A DNA stretch of 7,121 bases, from NCBI GenBank assembly GCA_041588495.1, contig JBFGWM010000148.1, positions 1-7,121 on the forward strand, read 5' to 3'. The position numbers and the translations under genes were made by a program. Source of the stretch: JBFGWM01 sp041588495. Its GTDB lineage: Bacteria > Pseudomonadota > Gammaproteobacteria > Pseudomonadales > JBFGWM01. The notes under the pieces are model-generated. The model did not search any database. It had not been told where the DNA came from and saw only the letters and a list, made by a program, of their open reading frames with translations. Below, one piece after another: positions 1 to 6,140 of this stretch. Every line of letters starts with the position of its first letter. The stretch's first letter is position 1.

Positions 1-1115
1 AGGAAGAGGGCAGCACCGTTCGCTGGCAGTGGGTCGGCGCGATCGGCGTGATCGCGGGCATCCTGATCCTCTCCTATTACAGCGTGATCGCCGGCTGGGC
101 GCTGGAGTACATCTTCCTGATGGGCAACGGCACCTTCACCGGCGCCGAGGGTGACCTGGCCGGGGCGACCTTCAAGGACATGACCGGTGATCCGGGCCAG
201 CTGGTGTTCTGGCACACGGTGTTCATCTTCATGACCATGTTCGTGGTGGCGCGCGGGGTGAACCGTGGCCTGGAGGCGGCGGTGCGCATCCTGATGCCGG
301 CCTTGTTTATTCTGCTCTTCATCCTGGTCGGTTATGCCCTCAGCACCGGGCACTTTGCTGCCGGCCTGGAGTTCCTGTTCCGCTTCGACACAGAGCACCT
401 TAGCTGGAACAGCCTGATCATTGCCATGGGCCACGCCTTCTTCACCCTGAGTCTCGGCATGGGCGCGATCATGATGTACGGCGCCTACATGCCGAAGACC
501 GCCTCCATCGGCGCCACCGTGCTGACCGTCGCCGCCCTGGACACCCTGGTGGCCCTGGTTGCCGGGATGGCGATCTTCCCGATCGTGTTCGCCAACGGCC
601 TCGAGCCCGGCGCGGGTCCGGGCCTGATGTTCGTGACCCTGCCCCTGGCCTTCGGCAACATGGCCTTCGGCGAGTTCTTTGGGGTGCTGTTCTTCGTGCT
701 GGTGACCTTCGCCGCCTGGAGTTCCTCGATCTCCCTGATCGAGCCCGCTGTCGCCTGGCTGGTGGAGCGCTTTGGCGCCAACCGCATGTGGGCCTCGATC
801 GTTCTCGGCCTGCTGGTGTGGTCTCTCGGCATGGGGACGGTGTTCTCGTTCAACATCTGGTCTGACTGGACCCTGTTCGGGATGACCTTCTTCGACACCC
901 TCGACTTCCTCACCGCCAACATCATGCTGCCCCTGGGCGGTGTGGCGATCGCGGTGTTCGTGGGCTTCCTGATGGCGAAGGAGACGGTTGCCGAGGAGAT
1001 CGGCATGCGCAGTGCCGTGCTGGCGGCGGCCTGGAAATTCGTGCTTCGCTACGTGTCCCCGGCGGCGGTGATGATCATTTTCTTCATCACCATGTACAAT
1101 TACTTCGCCGGCTGA
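1..1115 (+). CDS. Sodium-dependent NSS/SNF-family transporter, 5' end missing
   Basis: Secondary transporter of the neurotransmitter:sodium symporter (LeuT/MhsT-like) family, which uses the Na+ gradient to import amino acids or related solutes across the inner membrane. The reading frame is open from base 3, so the start and the first helices (including the family's TM1 signature) lie upstream; about 370 residues are visible. The fragment begins at a helix resembling LeuT TM3 (ILILSYYSVIAGWALEYIF). A TM6-like segment HAFFTLSLGMGAIMMYGAYM (bases 432-491) matches the unwound substrate/Na+ helix, and a TM8-like AAWSSSISLIEP (711-746) carries adjacent serines where LeuT TM8 supplies Na2-site ligands. 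The C-terminus ends in a last helix near SPAAVMIIFFITMYNYFAG, fitting the shorter bacterial members with 11 helices. Its stop overlaps the rnfH start by one base, so the two are probably co-transcribed. The family is secure; the substrate cannot be read from the sequence. Confidence 0.9.
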   Translation, partial: EEGSTVRWQWVGAIGVIAGILILSYYSVIAGWALEYIFLMGNGTFTGAEGDLAGATFKDMTGDPGQLVFWHTVFIFMTMFVVARGVNRGLEAAVRILMPALFILLFILVGYALSTGHFAAGLEFLFRFDTEHLSWNSLIIAMGHAFFTLSLGMGAIMMYGAYMPKTASIGATVLTVAALDTLVALVAGMAIFPIVFANGLEPGAGPGLMFVTLPLAFGNMAFGEFFGVLFFVLVTFAAWSSSISLIEPAVAWLVERFGANRMWASIVLGLLVWSLGMGTVFSFNIWSDWTLFGMTFFDTLDFLTANIMLPLGGVAIAVFVGFLMAKETVAEEIGMRSAVLAAAWKFVLRYVSPAAVMIIFFITMYNYFAG

Positions 1116-1441
1116 TGACGGACGACGACACCATCCAGGTCGAGGTCGCCTACGCGCTGCCCGACGAGCAGATGATCATCCCGGTCCGGGTGAGCCGAGG
1201 CTGCACCGCCTACGAGGCCGTGATCCGTTCCGGGATTGTCGAGCACTTTCCGCAGATCGACCCCGAGTCGGCGAAGATGGGCATCTTCAGCCGCCTGATT
1301 CCCAAGCCCAAGGAAACCGAACTACAGGAAGGCGACCGCGTGGAGATCTACCGGCCGCTGCAACTGGATCCGAAGGCCGCGCGGGCGGCGCGGGTCAAGA
1401 AGGCGAAGGAAAAGCGCGAGGGCGAGCCGGACGCCGATTGA
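1115..1441 (+). CDS. rnfH: RnfH/RatB family ubiquitin-like protein
   Basis: Small protein of 108 residues in the Ub-RnfH family (beta-grasp fold; called RatB in the E. coli ratA-ratB pair). The family's landmarks are all present: N-terminal VEVAYALPDEQ, the helix around CTAYEAVIRSGI, FPQIDPESAKMGIFSRL, and the near-invariant DRVEIYRPLQLDPKAARAAR towards the end, followed by a Lys/Arg-rich tail. The family's biochemical role is unsettled; the name comes from association with rnf (electron-transport) clusters in some bacteria, but here it sits in its other classic place, next to bamE. In relatives the gene before it is ratA; here a transporter occupies that place. The start ATG overlaps the transporter stop (TGATG) and no Shine-Dalgarno is apparent, which suggests translation by coupling or re-initiation. 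Confidence 0.93.
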   Translation: MTDDDTIQVEVAYALPDEQMIIPVRVSRGCTAYEAVIRSGIVEHFPQIDPESAKMGIFSRLIPKPKETELQEGDRVEIYRPLQLDPKAARAARVKKAKEKREGEPDAD

Positions 1442-1449
1442 ATCCTGGC

Positions 1450-1464
1450 GCCCTGGATCAGGGC
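1450..1464. terminator. Possible hairpin between convergent rnfH and bamE
   Basis: A perfect 6-bp inverted repeat GCCCTG-GAT-CAGGGC lies in the 49-bp gap between the convergent stops of rnfH and bamE. The position suits a bidirectional transcription stop, but neither strand shows a T-run after the stem, so it is a weak candidate for an intrinsic terminator and may simply be a GC-rich hairpin. Confidence 0.3.
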
Positions 1465-1490
1465 CCGGGTGGTGGGTCTATCAGGGGCGA

Positions 1491-1925
1491 TCAGAACCTG
1501 AGGAAGTCGAAGAAGCCTTTCTCTTCTTCCTCGGCTTGCGGCTTTTCTGTCGGCATGCCTTCCCCTTCGTCCTCGTCGTCCACCGCGGTCTCTGCCGCCG
1601 GGAGTTGCGAGGAGGGACGATAGTGGCCGACGAAGTGGGTCAGCTTGTCATCCTCGAAGAACAGCGCGACCTGTTCCTGCTTGCGTTCGCCGCCGCCGGG
1701 TTGGTAGGTGTACACGTAGTCCCAGCGGTCCTGGGTGAACGTGTCCACGATCAACGGCGTGCCCATGACGAAGCGCACCTGGCGCTTGGTCATGCCGGGC
1801 TTCAATTTATCGATCATGTCCTGCTCGATGACGTTGCCCTGCTGGATGTTCAGCTTGTAAACACCGGGCAGGCCGCAGCCGGTGAGGGAGAGGGCGGCCA
1901 GGAAAATTAACGCGCGTTTTTGCAT
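1491..1925 (-). CDS. bamE: Outer membrane protein assembly lipoprotein BamE (SmpA/OmlA)
   Basis: Lipoprotein subunit of the BAM complex, which folds beta-barrel proteins into the outer membrane; it acts from the periplasmic face. The 144-residue product begins with a lipoprotein signal peptide (MQKRALIFLAALS) ending in the lipobox LTGC, with lipidated Cys17 followed by Gly, so there is no Asp+2 inner-membrane retention signal. The BamE fold follows: YKLNIQQGN near residues 23-31, then LKPGMTKRQVRFVMGTP, DRWDYVYTYQPG and VALFFEDDKL. The C-terminus is extended relative to the 113-residue E. coli protein by a low-complexity acidic segment (DDEDEGEG, then EEEE) closing on the aromatic GFFDFLRF. 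The gene diverges from fur, as in pseudomonads, and converges on rnfH. Upstream of its start is a modest GGAAG about 10 nt from the ATG. Identification is firm; the role of the tail is unknown. Confidence 0.95.
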   Translation of the reverse strand: MQKRALIFLAALSLTGCGLPGVYKLNIQQGNVIEQDMIDKLKPGMTKRQVRFVMGTPLIVDTFTQDRWDYVYTYQPGGGERKQEQVALFFEDDKLTHFVGHYRPSSQLPAAETAVDDEDEGEGMPTEKPQAEEEEKGFFDFLRF

Positions 1926-2055
1926 CGAGGTCCGTCTTCCATTATCTTTTTTCGAGTTTCATGATCCATTTGCCGGACCAGCGCACGCTGTTCCGCCTCG
2001 AATAGTACACAGGCCCGCCGTGCGGCCGCAATCCCTACCGATGACCGGAGCCGCC
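1926..2055. promoter_or_regulatory. Divergent bamE/fur control region
   Basis: This 130-bp gap must hold the start signals of both genes. On the minus strand GATAAT (1941-1946) is a 5/6 match to a sigma-70 -10 box, preceded by a run of six As, but it would leave a leader of only about 10 nt and has no good -35. Also on the minus strand, GGAAC (1990-1994) followed 16 nt later by GCAAA (1969-1973) loosely resembles a sigma-E promoter. For fur, AATAGTAC (2001-2008) is a possible -10 area without a convincing -35. I see no full Fur box (GATAAT repeats): only the single hexamer noted above. Exact promoters therefore remain unassigned. Confidence 0.4.
2047..2050 (+). promoter_or_regulatory. Shine-Dalgarno deciding the fur start
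   Basis: GGAG, 5 nt before the ATG at 2056. The frame stays open far upstream and an in-frame ATG exists at 2041, but the GGAG lies inside any product started there, and the family's usual N-terminus (x-ENQELxxAGLKVTLPR) is reproduced only by starting at 2056. Confidence 0.7.
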
Positions 2056-2493
2056 ATGACCAGGGAAAACCAGGAACTTCGCGACGCGGGACTCAAGGTC
2101 ACGCTGCCGCGGGTGAAAATCCTGCAGATTCTCGAGAGCAGTGACACCACCCAGCACCTCAGTGCGGAGGACGTGTACAAGGCGCTCATCGAGCAGGGCG
2201 ACGACGTCGGCCTGGCCACCGTGTACCGGGTGCTGACCCAGTTTGAGGCCGCCGGCCTGGTCGTGCGTCACCATTTCGAGGGTGGCCACTCGGTGTTCGA
2301 GCTGGCGACCGACGAGCACCACGACCACATCGTGTGCGTGAAGTGCGGCAAGGTGGTGGAGTTCCTCGACGAGGAAATCGAGGCGCGCCAGGAAGTGGTG
2401 GCGGCCGAGTACGGATTCCGCATCACCTCCCACAGCCACTATATCTACGGCGAGTGCACCCGCGAGAACTGCACAGGGCGCACAGAGAAGTAG
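2056..2493 (+). CDS. fur: Ferric uptake regulator Fur
   Basis: Iron-responsive dimeric DNA-binding repressor; with Fe2+ bound it shuts off iron-uptake genes, and in many bacteria it also affects oxidative-stress genes. The 145-residue product is of standard length. The N-terminal winged helix runs over residues 1-82, with LKVTLPRVKILQIL, SAEDVYKAL and the recognition helix GLATVYRVLTQFEAAGLV. Next come RHHFEGGHSVFEL and the metal-binding HHDHIVCVKCGK. Cysteine pairs C94/C97 (CVKC) and C134/C139 (CTRENC) match the structural zinc site, and H88, H89, H91 and H126 lie at the usual regulatory metal positions. All these support true Fur rather than Zur or PerR, given the strong likeness to E. coli Fur throughout. 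The gene diverges from bamE and converges on recN with a 19-bp gap. No clear self-regulating Fur box is visible upstream. Confidence 0.96.
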   Translation: MTRENQELRDAGLKVTLPRVKILQILESSDTTQHLSAEDVYKALIEQGDDVGLATVYRVLTQFEAAGLVVRHHFEGGHSVFELATDEHHDHIVCVKCGKVVEFLDEEIEARQEVVAAEYGFRITSHSHYIYGECTRENCTGRTEK

Positions 2494-2512
2494 GCGCTGA
2501 CTTCGCCGGACG

Positions 2513-4183
2513 TCAGTCCCGCGCGTATTCCAGCATTTCCCGCGCGTGGGCCAGCGATTCCTCGCTGACGCGCAGGCCGCCCAGCATGCGCGCAATCTCC
2601 GAGACCTTCTCGTCCGGTTCGAGCCGGGTGATTTCCGTGGCGGTGGAGTCGCGGGTCGCGGACTTGCTGACGTACAGGTGATGGTGGCCGAGTGCGGCGA
2701 CCTGGGGCAGGTGGGTCACGCAGATGGCCTGGCCGTGGGCGCCCAGTTCACGTAACTGGCGGCCCACCATTTCCGCCACGGCGCCGCCGATCCCGGTGTC
2801 GACCTCGTCGAATACCAGGGTGGGGTGTCGGGCGCGTTCCGCGGTGACCACGCAGATGGCGAGGCCGATGCGGGACAACTCACCACCGGAGGCCACCTTG
2901 GTCAGCGGTCGCAGGGGCTGGCCGGGGTTGAGAGAGACCAGGAACTCCGCGGTCTCGCCGCCCCGGGGGCGGGGCTCGGTTCCGGCCGCCGCTTCCAGGC
3001 GGGTCTCGAAGCGCGCGCCCGGCAGGCCGAGATCCTGCACGCGCTCCTGGATCAGGGCGTCCAGTTCCTTCGCGGCGCGCTTGCGCTGCTTCGTAAGCTT
3101 CCCGGCCTTCTTGCCGTAGTCGGCCTCGATATCCAGCAGCTTCTTCTCGAGCCCGGCCGCGCGTTCCTCGCCGTGCTCGGCGATATCCAGTTGTTCGCGC
3201 AGGGATGCGTGCAACTGCGGCAATTCCTCGGAACGCACCCGGTGCTTGCGCGCCGTGGCGTGGATGGCGTCCAGGCGTTGCTCGACCTCCGCGGCGCGTT
3301 GCGGATCGATTTCCACGGACTCGGTGTAGGTGCGCAACTCGCGAACGGCCTCATCCGCCTGCACCACGGCGCCCGACAGGCACTCCATCGCTGACCTGAG
3401 GCGCGGGTCAGGATCGTCGATGGACTCCAGCAGGGCCAGGGCCTGCTGCAGGGCGGTGGTCGCCGAGCCGTCCTCCCCGGCCAGCAGTTCGTGGGCGCGC
3501 TGGCCGGACTCCAGGGTCTCGCCCGCATTGGTGAGGCGGCGGAACTCGGTCTCCAGGGATTCGGTTTCGCCCTTGTCGACGGCCAGGCGGTCGAGTTCGT
3601 CGATCTGGTAGCGGAGCAGGTCGAGGCGCGCGGCCTGTTCCCCACCGGAGGCCCGCAGGGCGGCAATCTCGTCGCGCACGGCTTTCCATTCCCGGTGCAG
3701 CTGCGCGACCTTCGCGGTCTCTGCCTCCAGCCCCGCGAACTGGTCAAGCAGGTCGAGGTGCTGGTCACGCCGCATCAGCGACTGGTGCTCGTGCTGCCCG
3801 TGGATGTCGATCAGCATTTCGCCCAGCTTGCGCAGGTCGGCGACGGTCACCGGGCGCCCGTTGATGAACGCGCGGCTGCGGCCTTCCTTGTGAATCGTGC
3901 GGCCGAGGACGCATTCGTCGTCCTCGAGCAGGTCGCGCGCCTCCAGCCAGGCGGAGACCCCGGCCAGGTCGCCGATGCGGAACCCCGCATGGACCTCGAG
4001 GCGTTCCGCGCCGGGGCGGACCAGGTCGGCCTGGCCGCGGTCGCCGAGGGCCAGGCCCAGGGCGTCGAGCAGGATCGACTTGCCCGCGCCGGTCTCACCG
4101 GTGATCACGGTCATGCCGACGCTGAACTCGAGGTCCAGGTGGGTGACGATGGCGAAGTTGCGTACGGTCAGGCTGCTCAGCAT
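2513..4183 (-). CDS. recN: DNA repair protein RecN
   Basis: SMC-like ATPase that acts early in recombinational repair of double-strand breaks, bridging or tethering DNA with RecA. The 556-residue protein is full length for the family (about 550). The N-terminal head has MLSSLTVRNFAIV and the Walker A GETGAGKS (residues 29-36), then RAFINGRPV and the family-typical DIHGQHEHQSL near residue 126. The middle, roughly residues 150-385, is coiled-coil-like and rich in Glu, Leu, Arg and Ala. The C-terminal head has the ABC signature SGGELSR (432-438), Walker B TLVFDEVDTGIGG (455-467, catalytic E460) and CVTHLPQVAALG (H491 switch). The start ATG is at the first conserved residue; the Shine-Dalgarno is weak. 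It diverges from hrcA. E. coli recN is strongly SOS-controlled, but no CTGT-N8-ACAG LexA box is visible upstream here. The nadK gene next to E. coli recN is absent. Confidence 0.97.
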   Translation of the reverse strand: MLSSLTVRNFAIVTHLDLEFSVGMTVITGETGAGKSILLDALGLALGDRGQADLVRPGAERLEVHAGFRIGDLAGVSAWLEARDLLEDDECVLGRTIHKEGRSRAFINGRPVTVADLRKLGEMLIDIHGQHEHQSLMRRDQHLDLLDQFAGLEAETAKVAQLHREWKAVRDEIAALRASGGEQAARLDLLRYQIDELDRLAVDKGETESLETEFRRLTNAGETLESGQRAHELLAGEDGSATTALQQALALLESIDDPDPRLRSAMECLSGAVVQADEAVRELRTYTESVEIDPQRAAEVEQRLDAIHATARKHRVRSEELPQLHASLREQLDIAEHGEERAAGLEKKLLDIEADYGKKAGKLTKQRKRAAKELDALIQERVQDLGLPGARFETRLEAAAGTEPRPRGGETAEFLVSLNPGQPLRPLTKVASGGELSRIGLAICVVTAERARHPTLVFDEVDTGIGGAVAEMVGRQLRELGAHGQAICVTHLPQVAALGHHHLYVSKSATRDSTATEITRLEPDEKVSEIARMLGGLRVSEESLAHAREMLEYARD

Positions 4184-4242
4184 GGTGCGATCCGTAAAAG
4201 GGCGGGCGCGGCCTGGTCTTTCGAGGCGGCCCGGACGCGCCC

Positions 4243-4271
4243 ATTCTATCCCCTGCCCGGCTGCCGGTGAA
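4243..4271 (-). promoter_or_regulatory. Candidate sigma-70-type promoter of recN
   Basis: Reading the minus strand, TTCACC (4266-4271, 4/6 match) is followed after exactly 17 nt by TAGAAT (4243-4248, 5/6 match). Transcription would begin near 4236, giving a leader of about 50 nt before the recN ATG. Its -35 box lies 3 bp from the -35 of the hrcA promoter candidate, so the two face away from each other back to back. No LexA box overlaps it. Assigned by eye. Confidence 0.5.
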
Positions 4272-4274
4272 CGC

Positions 4275-4305
4275 TTGCCCGTGGCGCGGTGGCCGGTGAT
4301 AAACT
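4275..4305 (+). promoter_or_regulatory. Candidate sigma-70-type promoter of hrcA
   Basis: TTGCCC (4275-4280) is followed after 17 nt by GATAAA (4298-4303). The same stretch can also be read as an extended -10, TGATAAACT (4297-4305). Transcription would start about 4310, giving a leader near 32 nt before the GTG start of hrcA. It does not resemble a sigma-32 promoter, and no CIRCE operator overlaps it, so hrcA looks constitutively transcribed from here rather than self-repressed. Confidence 0.5.
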
Positions 4306-4341
4306 CAGGGACTTCCCCGGGATAACAGGTGGTCGGGACGC

Positions 4342-5379
4342 GTGGTGTCGGACGAGCGGATCAGCGAGCGCGCCCAGGGCATACTCAAGGCCCTGATCGA
4401 GCGCTATATCCAGAGCGGACAGCCGGTGGGTTCCAAGGTGCTTGCCGAGTCCACGCCGTACTGCCTCAGCCCGGCCAGCATCCGCAATGTGATGGCCGAC
4501 CTCGAGTCCATGGGCCTGATTACCTCGCCGCACACCTCGGCGGGGCGCATTCCCACCGAGCAGGGCTTTCGCTTTTTCGTCGATTCCCTGATCACCGTGC
4601 AGCCCTTGCCGGAAAGGGAGCTGCGTCGCCTGGAGCGGCAGCTGGACCCGGACCAGCCGGCCCCGCGCATCGTCTCCTCGGTCTCAGACATGCTGTCGCG
4701 GCTGACCTCCATGGCCAGCGTGGTCACTGTGCCACGCCCGGAGCGCAGCACCCTGCGCCAGGTCGAGTTTCTGCCGCTGTCGGAATCCCGGGTGCTGGTT
4801 ATTCTGGTTCTCAACGAGAAGGACGTGGAGAACCGCATCATCCACACGCAGCGCCAGTACGGTCCGGTGGAGTTGCAGCAGGCGGCCAACTTCATCAATG
4901 CCCACTTCGCGGGGTCCAGTCTCGAACAGGTGCGCAAGGACCTGCTGGAGGCCATGCGGCGGGACAAGGAGGACCTCAACCAGCTGATGGATACCCTCCT
5001 CGACGTGGCCGGAACCGCCTTCGAGAGCGACGCCGAGACCCCCGACTACGTGGTCGCCGGGCACTCGAATCTGATAGACTTCGCCGGGCCGGAGAACGTG
5101 GAAAGGCTGCGCCACCTGTTCGATGCCTTCCAGCAGAAGCAGGAGATTCTTTTCCTTCTCGACAACTGCATGGACAGCGAGGGTGTGCAGCTCTACATCG
5201 GCGAGGAGTCGGGCTACGAAGCCTTCGATTCCCTGAGCCTGGTCACCGCGCCGTACAAGGTCGAGGGGCAACGGGTCGGGGTGCTCGGAGTGATCGGTCC
5301 CACCCGCATGCATTACGAGCGGGTGATCCCCCTGGTCGACGCCACCTCGCGATTGCTCAGCGCGGTCTTGAATCACTAG
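4342..5379 (+). CDS. hrcA: Heat-inducible transcription repressor HrcA
   Basis: Dimeric repressor that binds the CIRCE inverted repeat (TTAGCACTC-N9-GAGTGCTAA) at chaperone operons and depends on GroEL for activity in well-studied bacteria. The 345-residue product is standard length. An N-terminal winged helix spans about residues 5-80: ILKALIERYIQSGQPVGSK, then the recognition part LSPASIRNVMADLESMGLI and the conserved HTSAGRIPTEQGFRFFVD. The GAF-like core and inserted domain follow, with VLNEKDVENRIIH near the centre; late landmarks are LYIGEESGYEAFDSLSLV and GVLGVIGPTRMHYERVIPLVD, ending in LLSAVL. The start is GTG, with AGGTGG 9 nt upstream (4327-4332); a second GTG follows directly at 4345, so the start may be one codon later. 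The gene opens the heat-shock cluster hrcA-grpE-dnaK. No CIRCE is visible in the window, so its target is probably elsewhere. Confidence 0.96.
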   Translation: MVSDERISERAQGILKALIERYIQSGQPVGSKVLAESTPYCLSPASIRNVMADLESMGLITSPHTSAGRIPTEQGFRFFVDSLITVQPLPERELRRLERQLDPDQPAPRIVSSVSDMLSRLTSMASVVTVPRPERSTLRQVEFLPLSESRVLVILVLNEKDVENRIIHTQRQYGPVELQQAANFINAHFAGSSLEQVRKDLLEAMRRDKEDLNQLMDTLLDVAGTAFESDAETPDYVVAGHSNLIDFAGPENVERLRHLFDAFQQKQEILFLLDNCMDSEGVQLYIGEESGYEAFDSLSLVTAPYKVEGQRVGVLGVIGPTRMHYERVIPLVDATSRLLSAVLNH

Positions 5380-5394
5380 CAAGCGCCCCCATTA
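5367..5394 (+). promoter_or_regulatory. Sigma-32-type heat-shock promoter for grpE
   Basis: CTTGAAT (5367-5373) and CCCCATTA (5387-5394) are separated by 13 nt. The E. coli sigma-32 (RpoH) consensus is CTTGAAA and CCCCATNT at about this spacing, so CTTGAA and CCCCAT match fully. The -35 is made of the last codons of hrcA before its TAG stop (5377-5379). Transcription would begin around 5400, leaving a leader of about 73 nt before grpE. This would let grpE be heat-induced independently of hrcA. Confidence 0.72.
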
Positions 5395-5441
5395 ATTGCA
5401 GTGGGTCTTTCCGGCCCGGCGATTTACCTGGCTAATTTCTT

Positions 5442-5458
5442 TCGGGGCAGGGCCCCGA
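5442..5458 (+). repeat. Hairpin directly upstream of the grpE Shine-Dalgarno
   Basis: A perfect 7-bp inverted repeat TCGGGGC-AGG-GCCCCGA. It ends 3 nt before the grpE ribosome-binding site GGAG (5462-5465). It has no T-run after it, so it is not an intrinsic terminator. In the mRNA it would form a stable stem at the edge of the ribosome docking site; whether it controls translation or mRNA processing cannot be told from sequence alone. Confidence 0.5.
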
Positions 5459-5472
5459 TGCGGAGTACATGA

Positions 5473-6123
5473 ATGCAGGGAGAGGAACAAGGCAAGCGGG
5501 AAGACCAGGAGCCACAGGCTTCTGCCGGTGAGCAGCCGGAAGCCGCAGCCGAATCGACAGGCGATGGCGCCGAGGCTGCCGGCGATAACCCGATTCTCGG
5601 CGAGGAGGAACCCCTCGAACTGCCCGAGCCGGAACTTTCCGTGGAACTCGAGGAGGCCCGGGCCGAGGCCGAGAAGTACCGCGAACAGGCCCTGCGCGTG
5701 GCGGCCGAGGCACAGAACATCCGCCATCGCGCGGAGCGCGACGTGGAGAAGGCGCACAAGTTCGCCCTCGAGAAGTTCGCCGCCGAGCTGCTGCCGGTGA
5801 TCGACAGCCTCGAGCATGCCATCGCGGCCGCGGATCCCGCCAACGAGAGCCTGAAGCCGATGCTGGAAGGTCTCGAACTGACCCACAAGATGTTCATCGA
5901 CACCCTCGCGCGGTTCAACGTGGAGTGCGTCGACCCCCAGGGCGAGCCCTTCAACCCGGAATTCCACGAGGCCATGAGCATGCTGGAGTCCGCGGAGGTC
6001 GCGCCGAACACGGTTCTGCAGGTCTACCAGAAGGGTTACGTCCTCAACGGGCGCCTGGTGCGGGCCGCGAAAGTCGTGGTGGCCCGGGCGCCGGCGGCGA
6101 GCCAGGTCGACGAGCGCGCCTGA
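5473..6123 (+). CDS. grpE: Nucleotide exchange factor GrpE
   Basis: Cytosolic homodimeric co-chaperone that releases ADP from DnaK, completing the Hsp70 cycle, and is thought to act as a thermosensor. Its 216 residues begin with a long acidic, Ala/Glu/Gln-rich, probably disordered arm (about 1-55). A long coiled-coil helix follows (about 56-105), with YREQALRVAAEAQNIRHRAERDV. Next is the four-helix-bundle part (LLPVIDSLEHAI, LEGLELTHKMF). The C-terminal beta-wing carries the GrpE signature: FNPEFHEAM (160-168), then GYVLNGRLVRAAKVVVA (188-204). The start at 5473 has GGAG (5462-5465) 7 nt upstream. An out-of-frame ATG at 5469 is only 3 nt from that GGAG and leads to a different frame, so it was not chosen. 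The 93-bp gap after hrcA holds the sigma-32 promoter and a hairpin. Confidence 0.96.
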   Translation: MQGEEQGKREDQEPQASAGEQPEAAAESTGDGAEAAGDNPILGEEEPLELPEPELSVELEEARAEAEKYREQALRVAAEAQNIRHRAERDVEKAHKFALEKFAAELLPVIDSLEHAIAAADPANESLKPMLEGLELTHKMFIDTLARFNVECVDPQGEPFNPEFHEAMSMLESAEVAPNTVLQVYQKGYVLNGRLVRAAKVVVARAPAASQVDERA

Positions 6124-6140
6124 GGCGCACGGCGCGGGGA

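Noticed and set aside
1941..1946. Fur box controlling bamE/fur
   Set aside because: Only one GATAAT-type hexamer is present; a Fur site needs about three adjacent ones.
1882..2055. In-frame upstream extension of fur that would add 58 residues
   Set aside because: It overlaps the start and signal peptide of bamE, has no family likeness, and the GGAG plus the conserved Fur N-terminus support the start at 2056.
2497..2516. CTGAC...GTCAG inverted repeat between the fur and recN stops as a terminator
   Set aside because: Only 5 bp with a 10-nt loop and no T-run on either strand; likely chance.
4313..4322. TTCCCCGGGA quasi-palindrome in the hrcA leader as an operator
   Set aside because: Very short and GC-rich, with no likeness to CIRCE or another known operator; not distinguishable from background.
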